A stretch of DNA of 64,000 nucleotides from Tigriopus japonicus (lineage: Eukaryota; Arthropoda; Copepoda; Harpacticoida; Harpacticidae), in assembly GCA_010645155.1 (NCBI GenBank), contig JAAGOF010000329.1, positions 264,443 to 328,442 on the forward strand. The letters run 5' to 3'. Of this stretch, positions 33,140 to 47,013 are shown in pieces. The stretch's first letter is position 1, and the number at the start of each line of letters is the position of its first letter. The position numbers were made by a program, and so were the translations under genes. The notes below the pieces were generated by a model. It worked only from the letters and a program-made list of their open reading frames with translations. It was not told where the DNA came from and ran no database searches.

Positions 33140-36040
33140 CTATCTACTAATGAGTACAGAATACCACTTATGGCCTTCTTTGTACTAAAGGACCCTTGCA
33201 CAATGAAATTATACGGAACAGTTTATTGTAATTTCATTTGAAAACAAAGACAAAACATAATTAATCTGTCCAGAGAAATACAGTTGTCTACACCCAGAAA
33301 AACGTTGTTTTGAAATCTTATGTCCATGTCTCCATACATTTGTTGCTCCATTGTTCCAAAAAGATTATTCACTAAACCTCGATAAATGATTCGATTCGTT
33401 TGGTTTCTGAGCGTTGGACAGTGCCTTTAGGTCACACATTTATTCTTGATCTTGACCATCTTAGCATAGATGTTGGGGTCACTCGCCATTATTATTGCTA
33501 TTGATTATTTCAGAGAAAAAAATGAATAAATCTATAATATTTACCGAGTGGCTTTTTACAAATAAAAGTACAAAATATCTTTTTCTGATTTCTCCTGGTC
33601 TAGATGATTGCATGTTTTAGGAGTATTTTAACCAAAAGGAAAATCGTGTTCCCATAATCACCCAGCCTGTAAGTTTGGGTGTCTTGATGACGCCATTCAT
33701 GATTATCCGACTCATTTACTGCATGGCTCGTCCTGGCAAAATTTGAGGATCTTAATTCCATCCACCACACACGCACCCTGTTTTTATTTCAGCCCTTCAG
33801 AGCCTTCTCTTCTTTGCAAAAACTGTGGGGTGATAATTTTAATGTCATTATGATGTAAGGTTTATGACGTTAATTAAAACCATCTAGATGAACTAGACTC
33901 GAGTTGGGTAATAATGGCAAGCATCCTCAGTTGTTTCATTACCGGTGTGCACTTTCTAAAACCCCGGAGTCGGTTGAGATAATTGAAAATAAATTTCTGG
34001 AATAATATTTTTGGTTGAGGTTCGGACACTTCTAAGGGCAATAACAGTGCATCCCAAATTTTTAAAATCCCTCTCAAATTGGCGATGTCATTGGTCTTGG
34101 TGTTGCAGTTTCAAACGGATATTGTAAGTTGTAGATTGCATGCATCTTTTGACAGGAACCCCGCCACAGAAATATTTGAAGAAAAAAGTCCAATAATTAC
34201 ACTTTTTAATTGCAGACCAGATCCTAAGAACCACACTTGAGGGCTCGTTTTAACTTGCAAATCAACTTGGGATGACACTTTGAAGTCTTCAGTTACCAGA
34301 TTTTTAGCCAATCTTTACCAAGCACCTTAGGATTGGAAATGGCTTTTTCAACCATCTCTTCATGGACCTCCATGAGATGCAACTAGAAACCAAATTAGTA
34401 CTTTTCGTGGATGCCTCTTTTTTCTCCATCCATGCATAAGAATCCCTGAGGGCGTTTTTTTCCAACCCTCAAAATAACTCGCTTGTTCTCAGTCTCTTCT
34501 TCTCAAACCAGAATCCGCTGCGAGAAGCGTCTTATCGTTGCGCGGTAAAAAATGGCGGCGAGTGGCGGCAAATTTGAAGCAGGTAGGAAATGGCACTCTG
34601 AGAGTGCATCATGTTTTGGTTTGGAGTCACTCAGGGCTTGCCCGTTTCCTCCCTGAGTTGCTTGGTTATTTGGTGGTTGGTTTCATAGGATGGCGACGCC
34701 AAAAGTGCCGGAAAATTTTCAATTAGGCTTTGGACCTATCGCCATTATCACGGTATCAATAACAAAGCAATTAGTATGTCATACATTATGGGGGGGGTGC
34801 GAGTATGAGAGATTAGCCTGAAATCAAGGCGATCTCCACAATTTGTCCTTCGATGGAGGTTTTCAAATCAGAATACAGAAAATAATCAATTCTCGGATTT
34901 AAAAAAAATCCATTATCATATGGCATTAACCGTTAATTGAATCGAGTTTTGGCCCTAGAATGTTTCATAAAGAAAAAAACACTCGTCTGACAATGATATC
35001 CTCCAATTACGTGCAAACAACATTATTCATTATTCGTCGTTTCACACCTCTGATACAGCCTGACTGGGTCGGAATAAAAAGAATAAATATCAATTGAATG
35101 TGTACTAAAGCCCCTAATTTGTGTCAGAATGAAATGTGGGACTTCATATGTTTATTCTCACCTTTACCACAGACTCTAGAGGACCAATGCCATGCAAAGC
35201 TAACTTCGACTGACTAACCAAGCAACCAACGAACGAGCTGCACTTGGCTGGCAAAGGAATCAATATTTGATTATGTGTGGGAAGGACTTTACATCGCTGC
35301 CAGAGAACCTGTCACATAGAACACATGCTGATTTTGCATGGACCAAGTAGCAAGTAGCAGTTTCTTGGCCAAGCAAGACACGAGTTCTTACCGTTCTTCC
35401 TCGCACTTGGTATCTGAATGAAAAAGGAATTGCCTAGCTCTGGCCAAAGTATTGTATTGTACCTTCGCTATGAATGTGTGAGAGATACAACTTGAAGATC
35501 GTGATTGCATAATGTTGTATATTAGCAATACAATGAAGCCTTGGAGCTGTTTTCAGGTCCTCACTTTGATAATGCCCTGATTTTATGCCTTTTATCTCAT
35601 AAAATTCGAGTAACAAGCATTTCAAAAAGATCCACCAAAGTCAGGGTGCTTGAAGCTAAGGAAAGTCATTAGATTAGTCAGCAGAAAAGAGCAAGTTTCG
35701 TCAGAGGCTTTGTCTCAAGAAAAATATTTCATTCTTTTCTGATCATCTTGGTTTGCAAAGAATAAAGAAGGAGAAGAAGCAGTTTTTATTTCAAAATATG
35801 AACTTTGGACAGAAACGAATTAGTATTTTAAGTCTTCGTAAAAATCTAAATGGTTCAAGAAAAACCTTGAAGAAGGAAATATTTCCGTAATGTGAAATGT
35901 AACGGAAGTCTCAATTTTAGATAAATTGCTCTACGCAGTCAAAAAGACCCAAACAGCATTTTTTCAAATTTTTTTTAAACATAAGATTTTTGGGCAAATT
36001 TATAAAAAATACTTGAATCCAAAACTTCTCCCGCTGACGA

Positions 36041-36205
36041 AAGGAATTGTGAAATACAAAACGTCCCTTAAAATTGGAATANNNNNNNNNNNNNNNNNNN
36101 NNNNNNNNNNNNNNNNNNNNNNNNNNNNNNNNNNNNNNNNNNNNNNNNNNNNNNNNNNNNNNNNAAGGAATTATGAAATACAAAACGTCTCTTAAAATTG
36201 AAATA
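36041..36205. repeat. Repeat pair flanking an assembly gap (83 N at 36082-36164)
   Basis: The same ~40-base sequence, starting AAGGAATT and containing ATACAAAACGTC, occurs just before the gap (36041) and just after it (36165), with a few substitutions. The gap therefore probably hides a tandem array or a duplication that the assembly could not close. Open frames read across the N are meaningless. Confidence 0.85.
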
Positions 36206-39200
36206 ACTCTAAACGAATAAAATGAACAAAAGTATTTAATATTCAGTACCTAAGGACTCTTAGCATTAGAATAGCTCATATCAAACTTTGATTGTATAAA
36301 GTTTAAGGTCATATTCCGAAAAATGATGCAGCACTCAACCGTATCAATTATCGATGCAAGATGTAATTGACCTTTGAAATTTAGTCATTCACCAAATCAA
36401 TTTGTTTAACAGTAATTAACATCCTCACAATGCAATAAAATATGGTTAAAAATAAATGCACGTTTGCACGTAAACCATTGGTTTAGTTTGTCACACAACA
36501 TAGATTGAAATAATCAATAGTGTATGAGCAATAAAGCTAACTTTTAGGGTTTTTGCATCTTCATGCTAAAATGAAAAGCCAAGTTGTTCAAATTAGAAGA
36601 CCGTCCAATTTTTGAATAGCGTGTCTCAATTTCTCCGCCTATTTAGAGATGCTCCTTGAGTTACATTCTCGGAAAGACCAACTCGGAATCGTGGATTTGA
36701 ATGTTCATATTCAAAAATGCTTCTCCCTTCTCAATTGGTCGGTCGTTTTAACGCCTTTCAAATTACATAAAAGAAGCAAAGGAAGAGAAAAAGTTCTTCT
36801 CGGTCTTGGATTTGGATAAAAATGACCCCATCGAGATCGTAGCCAATGCCAATGTGAGTCAATCTAAAACGAAATTGAGTGTCTGACAGATGGAATTGGG
36901 AGTCTTTTGGAGCAATTGTACAATGAACCTCGGCAATTAGGATGAAAGCCACTTCCCTCGTTCATCCATCCATTTTTTTCTAACAATCATTCACCTCGTC
37001 CCTGATGGCACGTAGCTCATAGCCCAGGTGAGAACTAACTTCCAAGCACCCAACCAACCAGGCAATTCAACATCCACCATCACCCAACCAACAACCCCAT
37101 GAGTCCGACCAGTCACCAATTCAACACTATCAATGTGAGAAGTTAGTCACAGGGTGGAAATAAAAAGCCTCGAAGACACACTTGTAATTTCTTCAACAGC
37201 GCAATGTGTGGTTTCGAATGAAGGAAAATGGGGTCCTTCCAAACTCTCGCACTCTCTTCCATCCAGTTATCAAGAGCCTGTCCGTTCCATTTTGGCTTGG
37301 ACATTCCAGATTGGATCCGCGTCTCATCAAAGGCTGAAAATTGGAGGATTGGAAGAGAAACAGAGGGTAAGGGGAGTGAACAGTGAACACAGGGGCGACG
37401 TTTTTTGTGAGCTCGAATCGCGTTGGAATGTTTGGTTTGATGACAAGTCTCGTCATGGCCACAAAAAAACACTTCCTCTCGATCAACCAAATCGACCTAT
37501 TCGACCGATAAATGCAACATATATTGTATCCTTTAAAACATATGGCTTCAATAAAAAGAACAAAAAACAGACCTATTTCACTTCCTAGCGGTTCTAGACA
37601 GACAAATGAATCATTTCTGGATCTCGTGGTCAGATGAGGAATGTGGCAAGTTGAGTAGAGGGTCGGGATGATTCTCGCATGACACGTAGGTTAAATTGAG
37701 GTGCTGCCCGAATCCCCACGGATCGTGAAGACGAGAGGGTGAAAACCTCAAAATATTTGGATAAAAAGTCTGCATCCGACTTTTTTTGGGTGCCGCCTTC
37801 CTCATTCAGCGACATGGCGGACATTCTTGGGTTACATTTCTATACCAACCACTTGACAACGCTGAGAACCGCTCGTTCTCGCTCATATTGGGGACAATAC
37901 CCTGGGTTTTGTGGTCCATCACCACTGATGGATGAAACGTATCATGCGACAAGCGCGAGTGTTAAGTCGCCTTTTTTTTAAATTGGAGGAAATTCACTTT
38001 ATGACCTTCTATCCTGATCCGACCCATAAGAAATTCAGAAGCTATCCTCGGGGGTTGTCTACCAAAAGAAAGTCAATTGCTTCGTGTCTTCTGGCGTCTT
38101 CTATTGATATTTTTCACCCCCAAAAAACTAGCCGACACCTCTCTTAACGTGATACCGCCCAATCCAAAGAATGAAGTCGCTATCAAAATGGTTTTATGGA
38201 TATTACTTAGTCGTTGTTAGCACCATCACAAAGGAAATGCAGGACTGGGATACAACCTCAGACCTTGATAATGGATAGGGGAAAACTTCAGATCAAATTT
38301 GGCGTTTATCAATCTTGAGTTGGGCAAAAGAATGAAATAATCTTTTAGTTGTAATAAGTAGAACAAATAGTTTGCGTGTGGTTTGTCGTTATTGGGATCT
38401 TCGTTTTGGAATCGAGAGACTTTTCGGCGCTTTCGCTGCCGCCTCATGGTCTGAGGAAGAGACGTGTTTCCAGGACAGATTATCCTTGCCCAAAGCTCGG
38501 GTTTAATTGCCAATCGGAATGCTTCGGGATCGTCAAAGATAATTTGAGGCAACCATTTCACATTTCCCTCGATTCATTATTCCCCTAATAACTATCATTC
38601 TGCCGGAGGATTCGTTGTTGTCCAGTCTTGAACTCATCGACTACGTAGTTCGCTCTCCTGGCTCGAGGCGAACTAACTTGGAACGTCATTCTTGAAGACT
38701 ATGAGGATGAGAACAGCCCTAATGTGTTAAGATAACCATCACATCCATACCCTTGGTATCAATAACGTATCAAGAGACCATGTTTTGGCTCAGTCTGAAA
38801 ATTTGCAAAGCCAAAGGGTTAGCCTTCTGACCCCGACGTGTCCAGTTTTCAGTCCCGAAAAGTCTAGAAGTGTACAATGTCCGTAGACAAAGCGGCAGAG
38901 AGCGAGTGAGTGAGTGGCCGGAGAATTGGCTGTTTACCCATTTTTCTGGCCCAATTGGCTATCAAAATTCTCGAAGGAAGGAACTGCCAACAAAAAGGTG
39001 TTTTGTAGTTAATTACAAGATGGCCAAACAACGTTCCTAACACCTCAGCTAATCCAAACGCTGACCATTCAGATTGGAAACAGCCATCGTCCTTTGATCT
39101 TGACCGAGCTCCGATGACGGACAAAGGGTCAAACAAACATTCATTAAATTCTGGCTTATTTGCAACAGGATTTCGCTTCATCAACCAACTAACCAACCTG

Positions 39201-40555
39201 TGAACCAACCTATCCAGCGAGCTATCCCATAACCTGCCAACCAACCACTCCAAAGCGTACAGCTAATATCCTGGGAAGCCAAGGCTAATCATCCATCAAA
39301 CTCGTGTCATTCCATTTTGAAAACAATATGGAATTCCTTATCCCTCTCTTCTCTGCCAGAAGGAATTGAGAAAGTGGATCGCAACCAATGCACTTTGGGC
39401 TAGTGAAGTGAAGAGGATTGCACCTAATTACAAAGCTATATTCCTCCGTTGACCAACCTCAAAACAAGTATTTACACACTTGGCCGATGCCCAAACTGGA
39501 GCAGCAAAAGCGGCAAATGCCCTCTGTGAATAGACGGAAAAGAGGCTGATGGCACCTTCACCCTACTATCATCTCCCCATGCCTCTTATACGTAGCTCGC
39601 AGTGGTGTAGTACGTACTATCTGCAGGGATTTTCGTTCCTTCTTCCCGCTTCTCCCTCCCTTTCCTCCAGGGTTGTTAGAAGAGGATCCCAAGAAGCTCC
39701 AGTGTAGAAACGGCATTCCAATGTTAGCTCTCTTGAAACAACAGACAAGCACTGCAAAAATAACGACATTCAGCGCTAGTTCTCCTCAAAGGTCCAACCT
39801 CAAAGACTTTTACGGTGAAGCCTGCGTTTCCAAATTAGGAGCGTAAAGCCTTGTGAGCTTGAAAATGTTATCGCAAAACTTTTTTTCAGTTCATGGACAA
39901 GTTCATGGTCTTGCTAGACTGGTCGACGGGATGGTTAAGTGACCATCCGTTGCTGGAGTGGTCGACTTCGTCACTGACGACGACTGGGGAAGGTGGTGTG
40001 TAAGGTGTCGGTCTCGGTCCTTTAATCAACACCTCCAACCATGTTTTACAAATTCTCTTTGCCACTTGGGAATGGATGATAACACGACCACTGACTGCTC
40101 AAAGGGGAAACAACACCAACAGAATTACCATGATGGTGTTCGTCCCGATTACTTGAAGTCTAATGGAAAAAGAAAGGGTAGAGTGAAAATGAGTGTTAGA
40201 TGCCTTTTGGTGTTCATACAGTATGGATCGATTTGTGCTCTGAAACAAAAAAGAAACGAGGCGGAATTGCCTTAAAGGCACCTTCCAATACTTTGTTCGG
40301 GTGAACCAATAATTGATTGCAGATAGAAGGAAATGGCAGCCCATCCCAGGCAAAAACATCAACCTTGTTAGCTGGAGTCTCTGTTTGATTTATATCAAAT
40401 ATTTGGTCGACTTCGTCGTCGTCGACATCGCCGTGCTCGGTGCTGCCGAATGTGGCTCCTCCAAGACGATGGCCGTTAATTCCAATCACCAGTTAAAACA
40501 GAGGTTTTCACACTTAAGCGACCAGGCGTGCCACAAACCATCCAAAGAAAACCAG

Positions 40556-40592
40556 TACTACCAACCAACCAACCAACCAACCTACCTACCTT
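40556..40592. repeat. (CCAA)n/(CCTA)n microsatellite
   Basis: Tandem CCAA units grading into CCTA. Looser clusters of the same unit occur near 37050-37092 and 39180-39246. Confidence 0.85.
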
Positions 40593-40968
40593 CCCTTTTA
40601 CTACTTTGCCAACCCGAGCCAACTACTCTTTCTTTCTCGACATGTACAGTACGTACTACAACTATGCTTGTAATCGAACGTATTTCTCAACGAAGTACTT
40701 AGGTGCAAATTGAAAAAAAGGCTTTTAGGACTTTTGGGCTCATTTAGATCTGTAAGTATTGGCTTGAGAGTCAATAATTATAATAAAGAAACATGTTTAC
40801 GAAGTATTGAGGAGGGAGAAAATACATTGGTCTTATCTAGACGTGAGAAACATCTGTGAAGACGAGGTTTGTCTTACCTACAACAGATAGGAGTCTTTGA
40901 AATGTGGCAAGTAGGCTTCCAACCTTGTGATTTATAACCCATTCCAATAGTTGGGATTGAGAGGTGTT

Positions 40969-41020
40969 CGTTGGTTGGTTAGTTGGCTAGTCGGCCACAG
41001 AGTTGGTTGGTTGGTTAGTT
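40969..41020. repeat. (GGTT)n-rich repeat, inverted relative to the nearby CCAA arrays
   Basis: Two GTTGGTTGGTT blocks separated by about 25 bases. They are complementary to the CCAA tract some 400 bp to the left. Confidence 0.8.
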
Positions 41021-42867
41021 CGAGGGTCTGTTTTGTACGTAGCCCTAGGAGCCAAAGCGAGTCGCTTTTGGAAGAACTCACAGAAGAAAATAAAAGACTA
41101 GCAATTGTTTTTACTGATGCCCCCTTTTCTCATCTTCACATGGCAATGAACAACGAGTGTTGGCATAGTAATGTCTACCATGTACGTATGTACGCCTTGT
41201 CCCAATATTTGCAACCGTAAATGAAGCATTCCATCTTCAAGAATTCTTTAGAACAACATGGCATTTCCAATTCCATTTTTTCTCATGACAATGCATATTT
41301 GACAGCTCAGCTCATTAAAGGAATCAAATAACCAATCGCCGTCTCTTGGATGAGGGCTTTTATATGTACATTGTGTGGTATGTACGTGGACTTGTGCTTG
41401 CATGTCATTCTCTCTTTGGGCATGATAACTTGAATAGTATTCATGGACCACATCCAATCTGTGCTGATATGACATTTTCAAGCGTGTCAAACCGTGTTCT
41501 ATCTTTGGAAAGTGCGATTTAATAGACCATAGTGGTGCGAGAGGATCTTGCCTTGTGATACGCCACTTTGACATGGCCCATAAATGTTAATTAATTGAGT
41601 GTAGAGCGGAATTGTCGCCTCCTGCCAAGCCGAACAAATTAGGGTAAGAGAGGGGATTTGTATTGTACAACAACTCTGCATGTGCTAAAATATCCCAACT
41701 TCATAGTGCCTGATCTATTTTCATCACTCTCTGAACACAAAGCCAACCATCCACCAAGTGTACCCCCAACGAAGGATTCGTTCCAGCTCAAACGGAGACG
41801 AACACTCATATTGGCCTATTAGGGGTTCCAATCGTTTAACAAAGAATGAAAATGGCCTCGCGAAATGAAGGGATTCAAGATGTCGCTATTGAGGAATTGG
41901 AACGAAGTCAAACTTGACATTACCAAGACATGATGGTAATATAAGGCGCTTGGTCATACCGACCAAGTCGTCTTCATTTTCTTCAGAGTTCATTAAGGTG
42001 AGATTTGTTGTCCCCTCCCCCAAAATATTTGTTCATTGTTCCCCCAACAAAGGCACAAGCTCACAAGAAAGAGCTCTTCCTCTCTGTCTCACTTGGTAAG
42101 TACGCTTCTAATGACCACCCAAATGGAAAAACTTGTCCCATAAATTGCCTCAATTTCAGGCGAGTGTGATGAGGAATTTGTTCAATTGTCATCAAGCCCA
42201 TTTTTAAGTCACCATCTCCGCCCCAGTTTGTCCCTCACTTAATGATGACAAACGTTGAAAAAAGGATTAAGGAGTCTCAAGTCCTTGATAATTGAAATAG
42301 CCGTCAACGAAACCAGCTGCTCAATGATGAAAATGGAATGATCAAGATATCCTGAGTCGAACCGAGAATCCTGCTTTTGGTGAACGGCCTCCATAAATAG
42401 CCGTTGATATCCAGTTTGATCTGAACACTTTTGTTCTTCTCCAAGAGAAAGATTACCCACGACAGACCGACCGAAAAGGGACCCAGAAAGTGTCACATTG
42501 TGTTTGACAAAATATTTTGCATACTCCGTACTACTCCCATGTGGACGGTACGGATACAATAAACGTGGATGATGCTTATCAGTCGCAAGCTTCAATGGTG
42601 ACTTCTTGTCTGTGACTTTGTCTTAAGACAGGCGCTCCTTTGTCTGGCAAATCTTCCTCCCAATCCCTTTGACTCAGTCACTCGACCCACGGGGGGATAG
42701 GATCCCTACCATCCCTACTCTCTTTCCCGTCCATCCAATGTCGCCGATCCTCAGTTTCCCTTGGTCTTCGTCATCGTCGTCGTCGTAATTCTGGGTATTG
42801 TTTCAATGACCCGCGGGGTGTGCGGATCTGCTTGTTGGTATACTTCTACGTGGGACGCTCAGAACGA

Positions 42868-42881
42868 CGACGACGACGACC
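42868..42881. repeat. (GAC)n short microsatellite
   Basis: GAC units in a row; a complementary CGT run sits about 90 bases to the left (near 42771-42786). Confidence 0.7.
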
Positions 42882-44689
42882 ATTTGTCTAGCATTTTGAA
42901 AAGGGGATTTTGCTCTAGTGTCCGACCCTGGAGGCTTAAATTCCAATGAGTTGTAAACTGGATTACTTGTTTATAAGACCGATATCCAGTGGCCATGGCA
43001 CGCTTGCCTTCTCAAATTTCTAATATGCAAGAGCAAAGCTGGCCGAAGGAGCCCTCGTAATCTAAATTAGGTGCCTCTTTGCCAATGCTGTAGAGGCAGG
43101 CTTTGTCCATCTTTCATTAGGGCACTGGATACATTGGACGAACGTCTTCCAACATTTACAATACCGCTAATCTCGTCCTCGGTTCAGACACCAAGTAATT
43201 GCTTCCAATGCCATCGAGCTCCTTGGACTCGTTTGAAACGGTTCCAAGAAATGAAGGTGTGAATTCAGATGTGGAGTCTTGTGTCGTAAATCTGCCCTGA
43301 AGGCAACACTTTCTTCCAATGATCTGAATTTGGAGTCTCTGTCCATCTAGTGAGGAGATTTATCTCCCCCGTTCCCCACATGTCATATGGGTATCTAGCT
43401 ATCAATTACAATGGAACCATATCGTGGTAGAAAGGTTTGCCAACTCATCCTTAATGAGAATTATGGCAAAAATATCCATTTGGTACTAGGTTCATGTCAC
43501 CAGATAAACGTGACATTGAAGAAATGCCCACATGGACTCTTTTTCTTCGAAGCACACAATCAACACATGCGATGTGGAAGAAGATGGAGTCGTGCGTGGT
43601 CTCTTGGTTGAGGCGGCATTTAGTGACCCAAATTAGTAGGCAATTTTTGTCACATTGCCTATAGAGTCTAACACGGGAAAAGTGCATGGAGTCTGAACGG
43701 AGACCGAAAATGCATACACTGACAAAAATCATACTTACCACAGACAAGGTAGCTTCACATCATAGAAGCCGAGGAGACACGTGTTTTGTATCTTTCAGTG
43801 AGTCGTTCGATCCTGTAAATAGCCAGGGTTTAGTTGGGTGGACATTCCAGGTAATTGCATCTTAGCAGACTCGAGGCCACCACAAAGACCAATTGACATT
43901 GTTTCAGAGTTGCGGATCTCAGTGATGCCATTTTGGTCAGTATTCATGTCCCATCTGCTAATAATGACAATGGAAAATGATCAACGCGCTTCTTCGTGCC
44001 ACTGTATCGATGGGAATGAATATGTTGGTATGATTTCAAGGTTTTGAAATGGTTTTCTAAACTTGGCGATCCTGGAAGTTGAATTTCAGGGCGGCAAGTC
44101 TAAGTGTGAATAGGTGCATACCAGAGTGACAAGTGTCTATCTTGGGACATGCAAGTCAAGGGTCGATGTCAGGTGAGTCGGGACCTCCTGAAGATGAATT
44201 GTTTTTAGACTGTGCCATGAGAAAACGTCCCGAAAACAGTTCTCCACCTCCGTCGCTCGTTATTTTTTTGCATTTCCTTCTCCTCAGAGCTGGTACTCAC
44301 ATTATGATAGGGCTCTAGACTACGTGGATCATGTGTGAACTGGGCTGGGCTTCTCTTTTGAACGAGACCTTGTTGGTAAATCGATCCACCCATAGCCTAT
44401 CACATCAAGATTCTAATCAGAACATTTAAAATCTGTTGTTTGAGCCCATTTATTGCCCACTCAACCAGATTATTTTTTCTAGCCTAGATGGAAGGGACTC
44501 TGGCTTGACTTGGAGTGTAACATTGCACAAATAGGCTTTAAACATGGCTAGATGGATGGTTTTTGGTGTGATGCAGCATGATTTTTGGTATTGTTATTTC
44601 CTATCCACTTGCATCATCGTCTTTTGTTCGTTTGACAAGAGAAGAAGACAGCCCAAAATCATTCTTTGGGGAGGGAAAGATACTCAAAG

Positions 44690-44692
<3 letters not shown>

Positions 44693-44722
<30 letters not shown>
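44693..44722. repeat. (GA)n microsatellite
   Basis: About 15 uninterrupted GA units. Confidence 0.92.
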
Positions 44723-44724
<2 letters not shown>

Positions 44725-46973
44725 AGAAAAGCGGAAGGAAGGAAGCTCTTATTTGTGACATTTGTAGTTGAACACCGCCACAGAAGAACCATTAAGATCC
44801 CATCTCCTTGTCACATCTTTGTGTCCACACGTCAAAACACAATGATATTTGGGTACCGTAAGTGGTTTTCCAACCGAACCATTCGTAAAGACGACTACAT
44901 ATGATTCAATCCAAGGTGCTTTTTAAGGATTTGTACTTTTAGCTTTACATTTCTCTGAATGAAGTTGAGGTTATCGCGTAGACATCATTACACCAAGTAA
45001 AAGGTCCCATGCATTATACTAAAATTTGCAATTGCTTAGAACTTGATTTTCCTCCGAGATACGATTCACCTCAAATGTACCAAAATACAACGAAGGTATC
45101 TAGAAAAGGAATAAGTAAACCCGTTTCTTTGATTGTTCTAGTGCAGGAGGATCTCGATGGATAACCAACAGGTAAATACAGCTTAGCTTTCAACATTGGA
45201 GCATCCATTTCGTAAGTATGTAGTGTTTGTGTGTCGGGTTTGGAAGCTGAGCTGTTCTTCCTCAACGTTTGCTTTGCTTTGCTGCTCTTGACTTTCGTGA
45301 GCGCTCACTATGAATCATGTCAAAATATGGGTTTTGAGAGATGATTTACTTGGATCATAAATCTTCATAAAACTAAAAATACAAGAGAGATTTCCATTGT
45401 CTTTTTCATGTTCAGGGCATGCATGAATGGCTCCACTTCAAAACCAAGAAGACAGTCTCACTCAAGTTCTCGTTGCTTCCAGTTCAAGCTAAAGATAACC
45501 TAGAAGAGGGATGGCAACCCTGAGTTGAGAGATTCCACAAAAAAGAGAGATGCCTCCTCTGTGGAGGTGTTAACCAAGTCAATCGCTCCTGTCGAGCCTT
45601 CTGCTGAAGTGGTTGTTCGATACATGTACAAGTACAAATACGTTTGCGCAGGTCACCTGTTGTAGTTAAGCTTGTAATTTCCTATCAATTGGTAGGAGAT
45701 AAATGGGATGGTATTTGTATCTGCTGGAGGTGTCTCAGTACGTATTTGAGGGGTTGGAAAAAGTCGAGGTGGTTTTGGTGAGCACAGTACAACACTATCC
45801 TGGATCTCATTTTCTAGGATGACCGCCTCAAATTGACAAAGGAGGAACGAATTAACTCAGATATTTGAGGTTTGTCCACAGGGAAATGCGGTGTAAGGGA
45901 GCGAGTGCCAACCATAATGAGGGTTTTTGAACTGAGAGATTCAACAACTGGAATTCAAGATGGCTTGGAACCAATCAGACAATTACTTCAAAGGACCACC
46001 TTTCTCTCACTTTCGGGGTTGTTTAGATCCTCGGACCTTTTGGGGTAAACGAACTAATTCCAGAGCGTTGCAATATTTTTGAGTCCTTCTCAAGCATCTG
46101 TGAATGAAAAGTTGTTAAGAAATGGGTTTTTAGATTTGGTTGGAATCCTTTGGCTTTGAGAGGCGAATCTGATCTCATTGTGGCTCTGCACGAGTCCATG
46201 GAAGTCAAATCCCATCACTGATAATAAATCTACATTGTTGAGGAGAATCTCTCAAAAATGTTGATAACTTAGAAATCTTCATGCAGAGAAGCGTCGATTT
46301 ATAATGGAAAAAGGTCTCAGATCTCCTTCATCATGTTGACTTTGGATGGCTCGCACGTTGCCCAGACAAACTGTTTCAATTTTCGCTGATTCATGTCTTC
46401 ATGTAGATCTCTAGTCATCCTTTTCTGAGAAGCCCACACTCCGGGTTTTGTTGCTTATCTATCTATTTTGGATTCTGAGGGAAAATCTCATGCTTTTGGC
46501 AAGTGAACTCGCAGACAAAGTGGCACAAGGTCTTACAGAGAGACCAAGGGCGGCATTTTTCAAACTCATTGACCGATCACAATAGGCGAATTCTCCCAAA
46601 GATCAAAAGTAACTCCGTTCATTGTATCGGAATCTACTCTACCATTGTGCTCAAGAGCGTGGGGTTCATTGTTGTTGCGCAAAGTCGGTCCCAACGAACA
46701 AACTCAAAGGGTTTTGTGTTTGCATTTGTTTATTTCTACACCCCATAACTTACAAACTCAAAGTCCTTAAATTCAGTCACGTTTACACTTGAAACTAACC
46801 TTTGATCGTGATGGTGCTTGGTTTTCTGGTGGAATGCCAAGTCACCACCCAACAGGTAAGATTTCGTCAAAACCCAACGACCAATCAGGGTCCAATGTTT
46901 GTTTTTCTCGAAGGGAACCCCTCTGCCTGAACTGGAGGAGCAGTGGTTGGTGACTCCTCACCAAGCCACCAAC

Positions 46974-47013
46974 CCTCCTCCTTCTTCGTCCTCTCCTCCT
47001 CCTCCACCACCAT
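46974..47013. repeat. TCC-rich low-complexity tract
   Basis: Imperfect CTC/TCC/TTC units. The complementary strand reads as a glycine/glutamate-rich frame, which is a low-complexity artefact. Confidence 0.7.

Larger units (their letters stand above)
31416..36700. other. AT-rich, transposon-bearing region upstream of the RUSF1-like gene
   Basis: It contains the pogo-type MITE, a 544-bp hAT-type element, an assembly gap with duplicated flanks, and A/T runs. No coding exon is recognised. The RUSF1-like promoter should lie in the first few hundred bases, but no motif is assigned. Confidence 0.5.

Noticed and set aside
35917..36195. Open frames spanning the N run
   Set aside because: The frames are artefacts of unknown bases.
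38226..38561. 111-codon minus-strand frame with a basic RQRKRRK patch
   Set aside because: No good start codon, no splice partner and no family recognised.
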